Source of the DNA: G963666945 sp963666945
GTDB taxonomy: Bacteria > Bacteroidota > Bacteroidia > Bacteroidales > Marinifilaceae
Reading direction: 5' to 3'
NCBI GenBank assembly: GCA_963666945.2
Contig: CAXXRT010000024.1
Coordinates: forward strand, 62,001-126,000
DNA: 64,000 nt
Of this stretch, positions 39,213 through 48,246 are shown piece by piece. Under the pieces are notes generated by a model. It was not told where the DNA came from. It saw nothing but the letters and a program-made list of their open reading frames with translations, and searched no databases. The position numbers were made by a program, and so were the translations under genes. The first letter of the stretch is position 1. The number at the start of each line of letters is the position of its first letter.

Positions 39213-39556
39213 TGGTTAAATAATGTATTTACATAATTGTTGGGTAAAAGTAAAAAAACGCCCATTCATTTGCAAATTTGGGCCATTCATAAAGTGAACA
39301 GACTTTTTTACACTAAATTAAAAGAAAAAACGCATATTTGTAATGTAAAAATACTCGTTTCCCGTTTCTTAAAATTTAGACAACAAAGGGTACCTACTAT
39401 CTACAGGTACCCTTCCCTTTTTTTCTAAAAGGAAAATATTTGTAAAAACAGCAAATTGTCAGTTTCTCACTATCGAATTAGTAAAACAATTTCACTTTGC
39501 TTTCGTTAATATATAGCAACAATTACCCAATACATCTTCTCAAAAAGTAATTTGCT
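39213..39556. other. Intergenic region between the divergent regulator and glycogen operons
   Basis: About 340 bases without a supported gene. A 63-codon plus-strand frame at 39237-39428 runs through the terminator hairpin at its end and is rejected. It holds an orphan plus-strand terminator (39386-39424), so a short non-coding transcript is possible. Confidence 0.5.
39386..39424 (+). terminator. Orphan Rho-independent terminator
   Basis: AAGGGTACCT (39386-39395) and AGGTACCCTT (39405-39414) form a perfect 10-bp stem, 9-nt loop, followed by seven T from 39418. No plus-strand gene precedes it; the flanking upstream gene is on the other strand. A CATATTTG box at about 39333-39340 might start an RNA of roughly 75-80 bases. 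Confidence 0.75.
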
Positions 39557-41491
39557 ATGAAATATTTAAACTTCGATAAAACCCAATTAATAAACCTTGA
39601 ATATTCGTTAAGCAAGGAAATCCTAAGGACAAACAGAGGAGGAGCTTTTTCCCTAACAACGATTATAGGATGTAACACAAGAAAGTACCATGGACTTCTG
39701 ATTTGCCCCATACCCGAGCTAGAGAAACATAGATTTGTGCTGTTATCATCACTGGATGAAACAATTATAAATAGCAATTCTGAATTCAACCTAGGTATTC
39801 ACAAATACGCTGGTGATAACTTTAGTCCCAAGGGTCATAAATATGTTGATGATTTCTACATAGAAAATGTTGTAGGAACAATTTACAAGGTAGGAACAAT
39901 TACATTAAGGAAAGAATCGATAATGATAGATCATCAGGATAATATATTAATCAAATATACCTTAGAAGAATCCCCCAATACAATAAAATTAAGATTCCAG
40001 CCTTTTTTAGCTTTTCGAAATATACACCAATTATCAAAAGCAAACCTTTATGTAAATACTAAAATTGAAAATATAACCAATGGTATAAAATCCCGTTTAT
40101 ATGAAAAATTCCCCTACCTGCATATGCAATTTTCCCAAAAAGCAGAATTCATTCAAGTACCCGAGTGGTACTATAACATAGAATATATAGAAGAATTAAA
40201 GAGAGGATATGACTACAAGGAAGATTTATTTGTTCCAGGCTACTTTGAATTAGAGCTAAAAAAAGGGGAAAGTGTTATTTTTTCTGCATCAACAGAGGAA
40301 ATAGATCCAAATGAACTAAATGAAAAATTTTCTTTACAAGCCGCAAAAAGAATAAAAAGAGAAAACTTTGAAGACTGCCTGGAAAATGCAGCAAACCAGT
40401 TCTTTATCGAAAAAGGAAATAATATTGTTATAAATGCCGGTTATCCATGGTTTTCTGTTTGGGGCAGGGATACCTTTATAGCACTACCCGGATTATCTTA
40501 TTCATCCCCCAACAAAGAAAGTTGCAAGCAGGTTCTTCTTTCCATGGTAAACAATTTTTCAAATGGATTATTCCCCAATTTAATAGAAGGAGAAAGCATG
40601 GCCTATAACTCTGTAGATGCCCCATTGTTATTCATAATGGCATTACAGTCCTGCAATATTTCAACAAAAAAAGAAAAATGGGAAATATTCTGCGAAGTAA
40701 TTAAAAACATACTTTCCTCATATAAACAAGGTATTCCATATATAAAGATGCACAATAACGGATTGATTTATGCAGGAAATAAGAAACTAGCATTAACATG
40801 GATGGATGCACAGGTTGACAATATTCCTGTAACTCCAAGAACCGGCTACCAGGTAGAAATAAATGCACTTTGGTATAACGCAATAACATACAGTCTTGAG
40901 ATCGCAAAAGAAGCCAACGACAATCAATTCATTGAAGAATGGAAAGATCTTCCTAAATTAATTAAAGAATCCTTCATAGAGACATTCTGGGATGATGACA
41001 AAAAATATCTTGCCGACTTTGTAAATGAAGAAGGGAAAAACTGGCAAGTAAGACCCAATATGATAATAGCCTCTGCACTACCATTCAGTCCATTGGATAA
41101 AGAAAAAAAGACATATATACTTGATATATGCACAAAAGAACTCCTTACACCCAAAGGATTAAGGACACTGTCCCCAAAGGATCCCCAATACTGTGGTATC
41201 TACAAAGGAGACCAGAAAGAAAGGGACAGAGCCTATCATCAGGGAACTGTATGGCCATGGCTTTTGGAATATTATTGCACAACCTACCTTGATCTCCATA
41301 AAGACACAGGCATACCTTTTATCAAAAAGATAGTAGAGAACTTTGAACCCGAAGTAAAAAACCATGGCATAGGCACTATTTCCGAGATATACGATGGAGA
41401 TCCACCGCACAGTGCACGAGGAGCAATATCACAGGCATGGAGTGTTTCCGCTTTATTAAAGATTATAAACATGATAAAAGAATATAATTAA
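39557..41491 (+). CDS. Glycogen debranching enzyme (amylo-alpha-1,6-glucosidase type, GH133)
   Basis: A 644-residue cytosolic enzyme that removes alpha-1,6 branches of glycogen. The N-terminal domain (about 1-240) has the archaeal/bacterial GDE start LSKEILRTNRGGAFSLTT and CNTRKYHGLL. The C-terminal (alpha/alpha)6 barrel (about 265-640) has YPWFSVWGRDTFIALPGL, GNKKLALTWMDAQVD, QGTVWPWLLE and ISEIYDGDPPHSARGA, including conserved acidic residues. First gene of a plus-strand run; its stop is one base before the next start. It probably works with the phosphorylase part of the fusion to mobilise glycogen. Confidence 0.92.
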   Translation: MKYLNFDKTQLINLEYSLSKEILRTNRGGAFSLTTIIGCNTRKYHGLLICPIPELEKHRFVLLSSLDETIINSNSEFNLGIHKYAGDNFSPKGHKYVDDFYIENVVGTIYKVGTITLRKESIMIDHQDNILIKYTLEESPNTIKLRFQPFLAFRNIHQLSKANLYVNTKIENITNGIKSRLYEKFPYLHMQFSQKAEFIQVPEWYYNIEYIEELKRGYDYKEDLFVPGYFELELKKGESVIFSASTEEIDPNELNEKFSLQAAKRIKRENFEDCLENAANQFFIEKGNNIVINAGYPWFSVWGRDTFIALPGLSYSSPNKESCKQVLLSMVNNFSNGLFPNLIEGESMAYNSVDAPLLFIMALQSCNISTKKEKWEIFCEVIKNILSSYKQGIPYIKMHNNGLIYAGNKKLALTWMDAQVDNIPVTPRTGYQVEINALWYNAITYSLEIAKEANDNQFIEEWKDLPKLIKESFIETFWDDDKKYLADFVNEEGKNWQVRPNMIIASALPFSPLDKEKKTYILDICTKELLTPKGLRTLSPKDPQYCGIYKGDQKERDRAYHQGTVWPWLLEYYCTTYLDLHKDTGIPFIKKIVENFEPEVKNHGIGTISEIYDGDPPHSARGAISQAWSVSALLKIINMIKEYN

Positions 41492-41492
41492 A

Positions 41493-42770
41493 ATGAAAGT
41501 ATTAATGTTTGGATGGGAATTTCCCCCTCACATATCGGGAGGATTAGGAACTGCTTGCTACGGGTTGACAAAAGGATTAGTAAAAGTTGGAGGAGTAGAC
41601 ATTGACTTTATAATACCCAAAAAATTTGGAGATGAACATTTAGACGACGTAGATATAAAAGGTGCTGATACTATAGAAATAAACCAGAGATTAGTCGTTC
41701 TAAAAGAAATTCTTGAAGAAGTAAAACTAACAGAAATAGAATCGTATCTAACACCATATTGCACGCCTGAGGAATATTTGAAAGAAAGCAAAACAACAAA
41801 AAATCATAAAACCCAGATAAACAAAAACAAAAAAGGAAAATTTCAATTTAAGGGCGGATATGGGAATAATCTATTTCAGGAAATAGCAAATTACTCTTTA
41901 GTTGCAATGGAACTTTCAAAACACCGTAACTTCGATGTTATACACTCACACGACTGGTTAACATATCCAGCAGGTATAGCCGCAAAAAAAATAAGTAATA
42001 AACCGTTTATAATTCATGTACATGCTACAGAATTTGACAGAAGCGGCAATAATATTAATCAGACTGTATACAATATAGAAAAGGCAGGCATGCTAAATGC
42101 AGATAAAATAATAGCAGTTAGTGATTTAACCAAAAATATAATTATAAATAACTACGACATACCACCAGAGAAAATAGTAACTATACACAACGCCGTAGAG
42201 CCATTTATAAATGAATTATCAACCAACAGCAGTATAGATGGTAAAGTAGTAACATTTCTGGGAAGGGTAACCCATCAAAAAGGCCCTGGGTATTTTATAG
42301 AAGCAGCCTATAAAGTTCTTCAGAAAGATCCCAATGTCCATTTTGTCATGGCAGGAAGTGGAGACCTGCTGAATAGTATGGTATTATATACTGCAAGATT
42401 AAAAATAGGTCATAAATTCCACTTTACAGGTTTTCTTAAAGGAGAAGATGTAAAGCGAATGTTTACCATTAGCAACGTATACGTGATGCCCTCCGTATCC
42501 GAACCTTTTGGCATATCACCACTGGAAGCAATGCATTCTAATGTCCCGGTAATCATTTCCAAACAATCTGGAGTCTCAGAAATCCTAAAATATGCCATAA
42601 AATTAGATTATTGGGATATAGATAGTATAGCAGATTCAATATATGGAATTTTAAACTATAAAGGAATACAGGAGATGTGCAACAAATACAGCAGGCAAGA
42701 GGTAAACAATCTTAAATGGGAAAATGCAGCAAGAAAAGTCAAAGAATTATACGAATCTGTTCACAAATAA
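41493..42770 (+). CDS. GT4-type glycosyltransferase of the glycogen cluster
   Basis: A 425-residue GT-B fold enzyme. The N-terminal domain starts MKVLMFGWEFPPHISGGLGT, the nucleotide-sugar synthase-like glycine loop, and has DVIHSHDWLT (about 149-158). The C-terminal domain has VTFLGRVTHQKGP (about 251), MAGSGD, and the E-x7-E block PSVSEPFGISPLEAM (about 333-347) typical of retaining GT4 enzymes. Residues about 95-130 form a lysine-rich insertion. It may elongate or prime alpha-glucan from a nucleotide sugar; the acceptor is not known. Located between debranching enzyme and GH57. Confidence 0.88.
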   Translation: MKVLMFGWEFPPHISGGLGTACYGLTKGLVKVGGVDIDFIIPKKFGDEHLDDVDIKGADTIEINQRLVVLKEILEEVKLTEIESYLTPYCTPEEYLKESKTTKNHKTQINKNKKGKFQFKGGYGNNLFQEIANYSLVAMELSKHRNFDVIHSHDWLTYPAGIAAKKISNKPFIIHVHATEFDRSGNNINQTVYNIEKAGMLNADKIIAVSDLTKNIIINNYDIPPEKIVTIHNAVEPFINELSTNSSIDGKVVTFLGRVTHQKGPGYFIEAAYKVLQKDPNVHFVMAGSGDLLNSMVLYTARLKIGHKFHFTGFLKGEDVKRMFTISNVYVMPSVSEPFGISPLEAMHSNVPVIISKQSGVSEILKYAIKLDYWDIDSIADSIYGILNYKGIQEMCNKYSRQEVNNLKWENAARKVKELYESVHK

Positions 42771-42817
42771 ATATCAACACTAAGCCCCAAATAAAAACCT
42801 GAAAAACATAACAACAG

Positions 42818-44014
42818 ATGAAACATATATGCCTATATTTCCAGGTACACCAGCCTTTCCGATTAAAGAAATACAGTTTTTTTGACATAGGAAACGACCA
42901 CTATTACTATGACGACTACCTCAACGAGTCAATAATACAACGAGTTTCAAATAAATGTTACCTGCCGACAAATAAACTTTTAGGAGATCTTTTGGATAAA
43001 TTGGGAGACAAATTCAAGTTAGCCTTCTCTATTTCCGGAACAACAATAGACCAATTTAAACTATATGCCCCAGAAGTAATAGAGAGTTTTAAAAAACTTG
43101 CAAGTCATAAAAATGTGGAATTCCTTGCCGAAACATATTCCCACTCCCTTGTTGCGTTAAAAGACAATGAAGAATTCGAAAGGCAAGTTAAAAAACACGC
43201 AGCAACAACCAAGAAATACTTTGGCAAGGATGTTTCCGTATTCAGAAATACAGAATTAATATATTCCGACAAGATAGGAGAATTAGTCGCACAAATGGGC
43301 TTCAAAGGAATACTAACAGAAGGAGCAAAACACATATTAGGATGGAAAAGTCCTAATTTCCTTTATTGCAACCCCATTGAACCCCGTCTAAAACTATTAT
43401 TAAAAAATTTCAGATTCAGCGATGATATAGCATTTAGATTTTCCAACAAAACATGGGATGAATATCCATTAACCACAGAAAAATTCGCAAACTGGCTTAA
43501 TAACGTCGAAGAAAACGATGAAATTGTAAATCTCTTCATGGATTATGAAACTTTCGGTGAACACCATTGGGAAGATACAGGTATATTTAATTTTTTAGAG
43601 AAACTGCCGGAAACAATTCTCAATAACACCGATTACACATTTATCACCCCCTCAGAGGCCATAAGTAAACTACAGCCCATATCATCTATCCATGTGCCCT
43701 ACCCTATTTCCTGGGCAGATGAAGAAAGAGATACAACGGCGTGGTTAGGGAACCCCATGCAGGAAGATGCCTTTGACAGACTCTATTCCCTGAAAGAAAA
43801 AGTAGAAAAATGCAATGACAGTATTATTCAAAAAGACTGGGACTACCTACAAACCAGCGATCATTTTTACTATATGAGCACCAAATATCTTACCGATGGA
43901 GAAGTTCATTCATACTTTACCCCCTACAACTCACCATATGATGCATATATAAACTACATGAACATATTAAGCGATTTTTTCATAAAGATAAACAATTCAC
44001 TCAAAGACGATTAG
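42818..44014 (+). CDS. GH57 family alpha-amylase / glucanotransferase
   Basis: A 398-residue cytosolic GH57 protein. Motif 1 is LYFQVHQPFRL (about 5-15), the nucleophile region is VFRNTELIYSDK (Glu near 148), and the Asp acid/base region is LFMDYETFGEHHW (about 243-255). Length and motif spacing fit the shorter GH57 alpha-amylases common in Bacteroidota glycogen clusters. It could hydrolyse or rearrange alpha-1,4-glucans. It starts 47 bases after the GT4 gene and ends 2 bases before the fusion gene. Confidence 0.9.
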   Translation: MKHICLYFQVHQPFRLKKYSFFDIGNDHYYYDDYLNESIIQRVSNKCYLPTNKLLGDLLDKLGDKFKLAFSISGTTIDQFKLYAPEVIESFKKLASHKNVEFLAETYSHSLVALKDNEEFERQVKKHAATTKKYFGKDVSVFRNTELIYSDKIGELVAQMGFKGILTEGAKHILGWKSPNFLYCNPIEPRLKLLLKNFRFSDDIAFRFSNKTWDEYPLTTEKFANWLNNVEENDEIVNLFMDYETFGEHHWEDTGIFNFLEKLPETILNNTDYTFITPSEAISKLQPISSIHVPYPISWADEERDTTAWLGNPMQEDAFDRLYSLKEKVEKCNDSIIQKDWDYLQTSDHFYYMSTKYLTDGEVHSYFTPYNSPYDAYINYMNILSDFFIKINNSLKDD

Positions 44015-44016
44015 CC

Positions 44017-47000
44017 ATGGATACCATAAATGATTCAATAAACTACATTTTTGAAACCAGTTGGGAAGTCTGCAACAAAGTAGGCGGCATACACACAGTA
44101 ATCAGTACCAAAGCCAAATATGTAAAAGAATACTCAAACAAAAATTACATCTTACTAGGCCCCGATATATTAAGACACGATGTGGAAAATTCCGAATTCA
44201 TAGAAGACAGGAATCTGTTTACAGGATGGATTAATAATGCAATACCTGTTGGACTGAGAGTAAGGGTGGGAAGATGGAATATTCCAAGCAGACCAAAAGT
44301 TATTTTAATTGATTTTTCAGGAATAACAGAAGACAAAAACAAGATATTTACAGACCTTTGGGAGACATACAAAGTAGACTCACTATCAGGACACTGGGAC
44401 TACATTGAGCCCACCATATTCGGATACGCAGCAGGAATGATAATAGAAAGCTTTGTTAATTATTACATTGACCAAAAGATAAGACTTGTAGCCCACTTTC
44501 ACGAATGGATGACAGGATCGGGGATTCTATATCTTAAAAAGAACCTGCCCCAAGTAGGAACGGTATTTACTACTCATGCAACAATAACCGGAAGGACACT
44601 GACAGGTAACAATCAAAAGTTATATAAAAACCTCACTCTCTATAACAGCGACAATGTAGCCAGAGATTTTAACATAGTATCAAAACACTCTATAGAAAAA
44701 ACCAGCGCACAGCAAGCCGACGTGTTCACTACCGTCAGTGAAATAACAGCCAACGAATGCAAGTTATTACTAAATAAAGATGTTGATGTAGTAACTCACA
44801 ATGGCATAGACCCGGACATGATTCCCGATTTTGATTCATTAAGTGAAAAAAAACAAGTTGCCAGAAAATTACTCATAGAAATGGCAGAATCAATTACCGG
44901 GCACAAAATCGCTGACGATGTACTTATATGCGGAACAAGTGGAAGATACGAATTCAGGACAAAAGGACTGGATGTATATATTAAAGCACTGGGAGAGCTC
45001 AACAAAAAAGAAGACACCAACCTGCTGGCATATTTTTTTATTCCTGCACACAATTACGGGCCTATCTATGAAAAATTTAAAACCCTTGATTTTTCTAAAC
45101 GAACAGAATGTAAAAACTACTTAACACATAATCTTCATAACGAACAAAACGACCCTATATTAAATGCTTTAAAAGATGCAAACTTAACCAACTGTAAACA
45201 AGACAAGGTAAAAGTCATCTTTGTGCCATCGTATTTATTTGGTTATGACGGAGTATTCAATATGGAATACTACGATCTGCTAGCAGGTCTTGATATTTCC
45301 GTCTTTGCCTCCTACTACGAACCCTGGGGATATACCCCCCTTGAAAGTCTTGCTTATTGCGTTCCTTCAGTAAATACCACTTTATGCGGTTTTGCCCACT
45401 GGATAGACGATAATTATCAAGGAGATAGGTCAGGAATAACAATTATAAACAGAAACGACGATAACGACACAGAGGTCATAACGCAGATATGCGATGCAAT
45501 AACCAGGCATGCAGAGGCAGATGAGACTGAAAAAATAAAATTTCAAATCTCCGCAAGAAACATCGCAATGGAAGCTTCATGGGACAATCTTTTTAAAGAA
45601 TACATTAACTCCTACCAGAAGGCAGCAGATATCGCAATTAAAAGAAAATCAAGAATACTTGTCGCCCCCTCAATTTCAACAAAACTAACGGCAAAAAGAT
45701 TATCTCACTATGTATCAACCCCCAGATGGAGAAATGTGATAGTAAAATTAACTATACCAGAGAAGCTAAAACCACTGCACGAAATAGCAAACAATATCTG
45801 GTGGAGTTGGAATGACTGTGCCAAGGAATTATTTAAGAATATGGATCCTGAAATATGGAAAACAAGCGAACACAATCCAATAAAATTATTTAACCAGATA
45901 GACTACAAGAGGCTTAAAAACTTAGGATCCGATTCCGTATTTATGGAAAAAGTATCTCAAGTATATTCCGAATATCAGGACTATATGAACGCAGATATTT
46001 CAAAAGAACGACCACAGGTAGCTTATTTCAGTATGGAATATGGATTTCATCAATCCATAAAAATATATTCCGGAGGTCTTGGCATACTTGCAGGAGACTA
46101 TATAAAAGAAGCCAGTGACAGAAAGGCAAACATAGTTGGTATAGGTTTAATGTACCGATATGGATACTTCAAGCAAAAGTTATCTTTCGACGGAAGTCAA
46201 CAAAGTGTTCTGGAATACCAGCACTTTACAGATCTTCCTATTAAATTAATGAAAGACGAGCATGGAGAGCCCATATATGTCCACTTAAATTTTCCAGGAA
46301 GAGTAGTTCATTTAAGAATATGGGAACTAAAAGTAGGAAGAGTAAATATATATCTTCTTGATACTGATTTTGGAGACAACCACGATGAAGACCAGAGCAT
46401 CACCCATCAATTATACGGAGGAGACAACGAAAACCGCTTAAAACAAGAGATAGTACTTGGAATAGGAGGCATAAGAGCCCTAAAAGCATTAAAGATTATG
46501 CCAGATATTTATCATTTAAACGAAGGGCACAGTGCCTTTATTGCATTCGAACGCCTAAGATATTTTATCCAGGAAGAAAACCTCACATATACAGAAGCAG
46601 AAGAACTTGTCAGATCTTCATCATTATTTACAACCCATACGCCCGTTGCCGCCGGTCACGATGAGTTCGATGAAAGTCTTATAAGGATATATATGTCGCA
46701 TTACCCATCAAGGCTTAATCTTAGCTGGCAACAATTTTTGGGATTAGGAAGAAGCAGTCACAGAAATTCTTCAACAAAATTCAATATGAGCTTCCTTGCC
46801 TGTCACCTTTCGCAAGAAGTCAATGGAGTCAGCAAGCTACACGGAGATGTCAGTAAACGGCTATTTGCCGGTCTTTGGAAAGGATATCTACCCGAAGAGC
46901 TCCATATTAATTACGTTACCAACGGTGTACACGTACCATCATGGTCTGCAAAAGAGTGGAAAAAAATCTTCATAAATCAAAACAACGGAGAAAAAGTTGA

Positions 47001-48246
47001 CTTCAGCAGCAAAGAATGCTTTAAGATGATAGACTCAGTTCCCTCAAATCAGATATGGCTAACCAAACAATATCTAAAAAAGAAACTCATAAAATACATA
47101 CGTACAAAACTTCAGGACTCACTTATAATGAGACAAGAAGACCCCAAGGCAATAGTTAATATGCAAAACAAGCTGGATGAGAAAATATTAACCATAGTCT
47201 TTGCAAGAAGATTCGCAACATATAAAAGAGCTCATCTTCTGTTCCATAATGAGAAAAGACTTGAAACCATATTAAATAATCCCGAAAGACCCATACAATT
47301 AATATTTGCCGGGAAAGCCCACCCCAACGATAAAGCAGGTCAGGATCTGATAAAGATGATCATAGAATTTTCCCGCAAGGCTGAATTCCAGGGAAGGATA
47401 CTATTCCTTGAGGACTACAACATGTATCTGGCAAAACTACTTGTTCAGGGAGCAGACGTATGGCTTAATACACCAACCAGGCCACTTGAGGCATCCGGAA
47501 CAAGCGGTCAGAAGGCCGTAATGAACGGAACCCTGCATTTCAGTGTATTAGATGGCTGGTGGGTTGAAGGATACAAAGAAAATGCCGGATGGGCATTACC
47601 AATGGAAAGAACATTCGAGAATCAGGTATTTCAGGATGAATTCGATGCAGAGTCAATATATCAGATAATAGAACAAGAAATTGCACCAACTTTCTACGAA
47701 TACAAATATGGCGAATCAGGATATTCCGAGAAATGGGTCAGCTACATAAAAAACTCATTTTCCCAGATAGCACCAATGTTTACCACAAAAAGAATGCTGG
47801 ACGATTACCAAAACAAATTCTACAACAGGCTTTATGAAAGATACGAACAGCTCAAAGAGAATAAATATGAAAAGATTTTTGATCTTTCTGAATGGAAGCA
47901 TAAACTACTGCGTGAGTGGAAGTATATCAGAATTCTAGACTTCCGTCTTATTGGTAATGAAGAGAATGAATTTTATGTAGGCAACGTATATTCCGGCGAG
48001 ATTGATGTAAGGATAAAAAACTTAAATCCGGAAGACATAGGAATTGACCTTATTGTGTCAAATTGCAAAGGAAAGATTGTAGACACCTATCAGGCAGAAT
48101 TAATATCAATGAATGAGGAAAAATCCACCTGGGGAGTTACCGCAAGTCTTTCCGCAGCAGGTTCGTTCAACCTGGGATTCAGGGTATATCCCCGAAACCC
48201 ACTTTTGCCAAACAAAATGGACTTTCCATTAGTAAAATGGATTTAG
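44017..48246 (+). CDS. Fusion of GT3 glycogen synthase and alpha-glucan phosphorylase (GT35)
   Basis: 1409 residues in one uninterrupted frame. Residues about 1-545 are a eukaryote-like GT3 glycogen synthase: FETSWEVCNKVGGIHTV at the N-terminus, HFHEWMTGSG, HATITGR and the E-x7-E motif YYEPWGYTPLE (Glu435, Glu443). After a linker at about 550-575, the alpha-glucan phosphorylase family part begins with IPEKLKPLHEIANNIWWSW (Trp pair near 594) and continues to 1400. It has VAYFSMEYGFH, HLNEGHSAF, FTTHTPVAAGHDEF and PLEASGTSGQKAVMNG, with the PLP lysine at 1166. Synthesis and phosphorolysis are thus joined in one polypeptide. In some relatives the two are separate adjacent genes. Its end overlaps convergent glgB by 4 bases. 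Confidence 0.93.
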   Translation: MDTINDSINYIFETSWEVCNKVGGIHTVISTKAKYVKEYSNKNYILLGPDILRHDVENSEFIEDRNLFTGWINNAIPVGLRVRVGRWNIPSRPKVILIDFSGITEDKNKIFTDLWETYKVDSLSGHWDYIEPTIFGYAAGMIIESFVNYYIDQKIRLVAHFHEWMTGSGILYLKKNLPQVGTVFTTHATITGRTLTGNNQKLYKNLTLYNSDNVARDFNIVSKHSIEKTSAQQADVFTTVSEITANECKLLLNKDVDVVTHNGIDPDMIPDFDSLSEKKQVARKLLIEMAESITGHKIADDVLICGTSGRYEFRTKGLDVYIKALGELNKKEDTNLLAYFFIPAHNYGPIYEKFKTLDFSKRTECKNYLTHNLHNEQNDPILNALKDANLTNCKQDKVKVIFVPSYLFGYDGVFNMEYYDLLAGLDISVFASYYEPWGYTPLESLAYCVPSVNTTLCGFAHWIDDNYQGDRSGITIINRNDDNDTEVITQICDAITRHAEADETEKIKFQISARNIAMEASWDNLFKEYINSYQKAADIAIKRKSRILVAPSISTKLTAKRLSHYVSTPRWRNVIVKLTIPEKLKPLHEIANNIWWSWNDCAKELFKNMDPEIWKTSEHNPIKLFNQIDYKRLKNLGSDSVFMEKVSQVYSEYQDYMNADISKERPQVAYFSMEYGFHQSIKIYSGGLGILAGDYIKEASDRKANIVGIGLMYRYGYFKQKLSFDGSQQSVLEYQHFTDLPIKLMKDEHGEPIYVHLNFPGRVVHLRIWELKVGRVNIYLLDTDFGDNHDEDQSITHQLYGGDNENRLKQEIVLGIGGIRALKALKIMPDIYHLNEGHSAFIAFERLRYFIQEENLTYTEAEELVRSSSLFTTHTPVAAGHDEFDESLIRIYMSHYPSRLNLSWQQFLGLGRSSHRNSSTKFNMSFLACHLSQEVNGVSKLHGDVSKRLFAGLWKGYLPEELHINYVTNGVHVPSWSAKEWKKIFINQNNGEKVDFSSKECFKMIDSVPSNQIWLTKQYLKKKLIKYIRTKLQDSLIMRQEDPKAIVNMQNKLDEKILTIVFARRFATYKRAHLLFHNEKRLETILNNPERPIQLIFAGKAHPNDKAGQDLIKMIIEFSRKAEFQGRILFLEDYNMYLAKLLVQGADVWLNTPTRPLEASGTSGQKAVMNGTLHFSVLDGWWVEGYKENAGWALPMERTFENQVFQDEFDAESIYQIIEQEIAPTFYEYKYGESGYSEKWVSYIKNSFSQIAPMFTTKRMLDDYQNKFYNRLYERYEQLKENKYEKIFDLSEWKHKLLREWKYIRILDFRLIGNEENEFYVGNVYSGEIDVRIKNLNPEDIGIDLIVSNCKGKIVDTYQAELISMNEEKSTWGVTASLSAAGSFNLGFRVYPRNPLLPNKMDFPLVKWI

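Noticed and set aside
39237..39428. 63-codon plus-strand frame before the glycogen operon
   Set aside because: It overlaps the terminator hairpin at its 3' end, is lysine/arginine-rich without any recognisable pattern and has no promoter.
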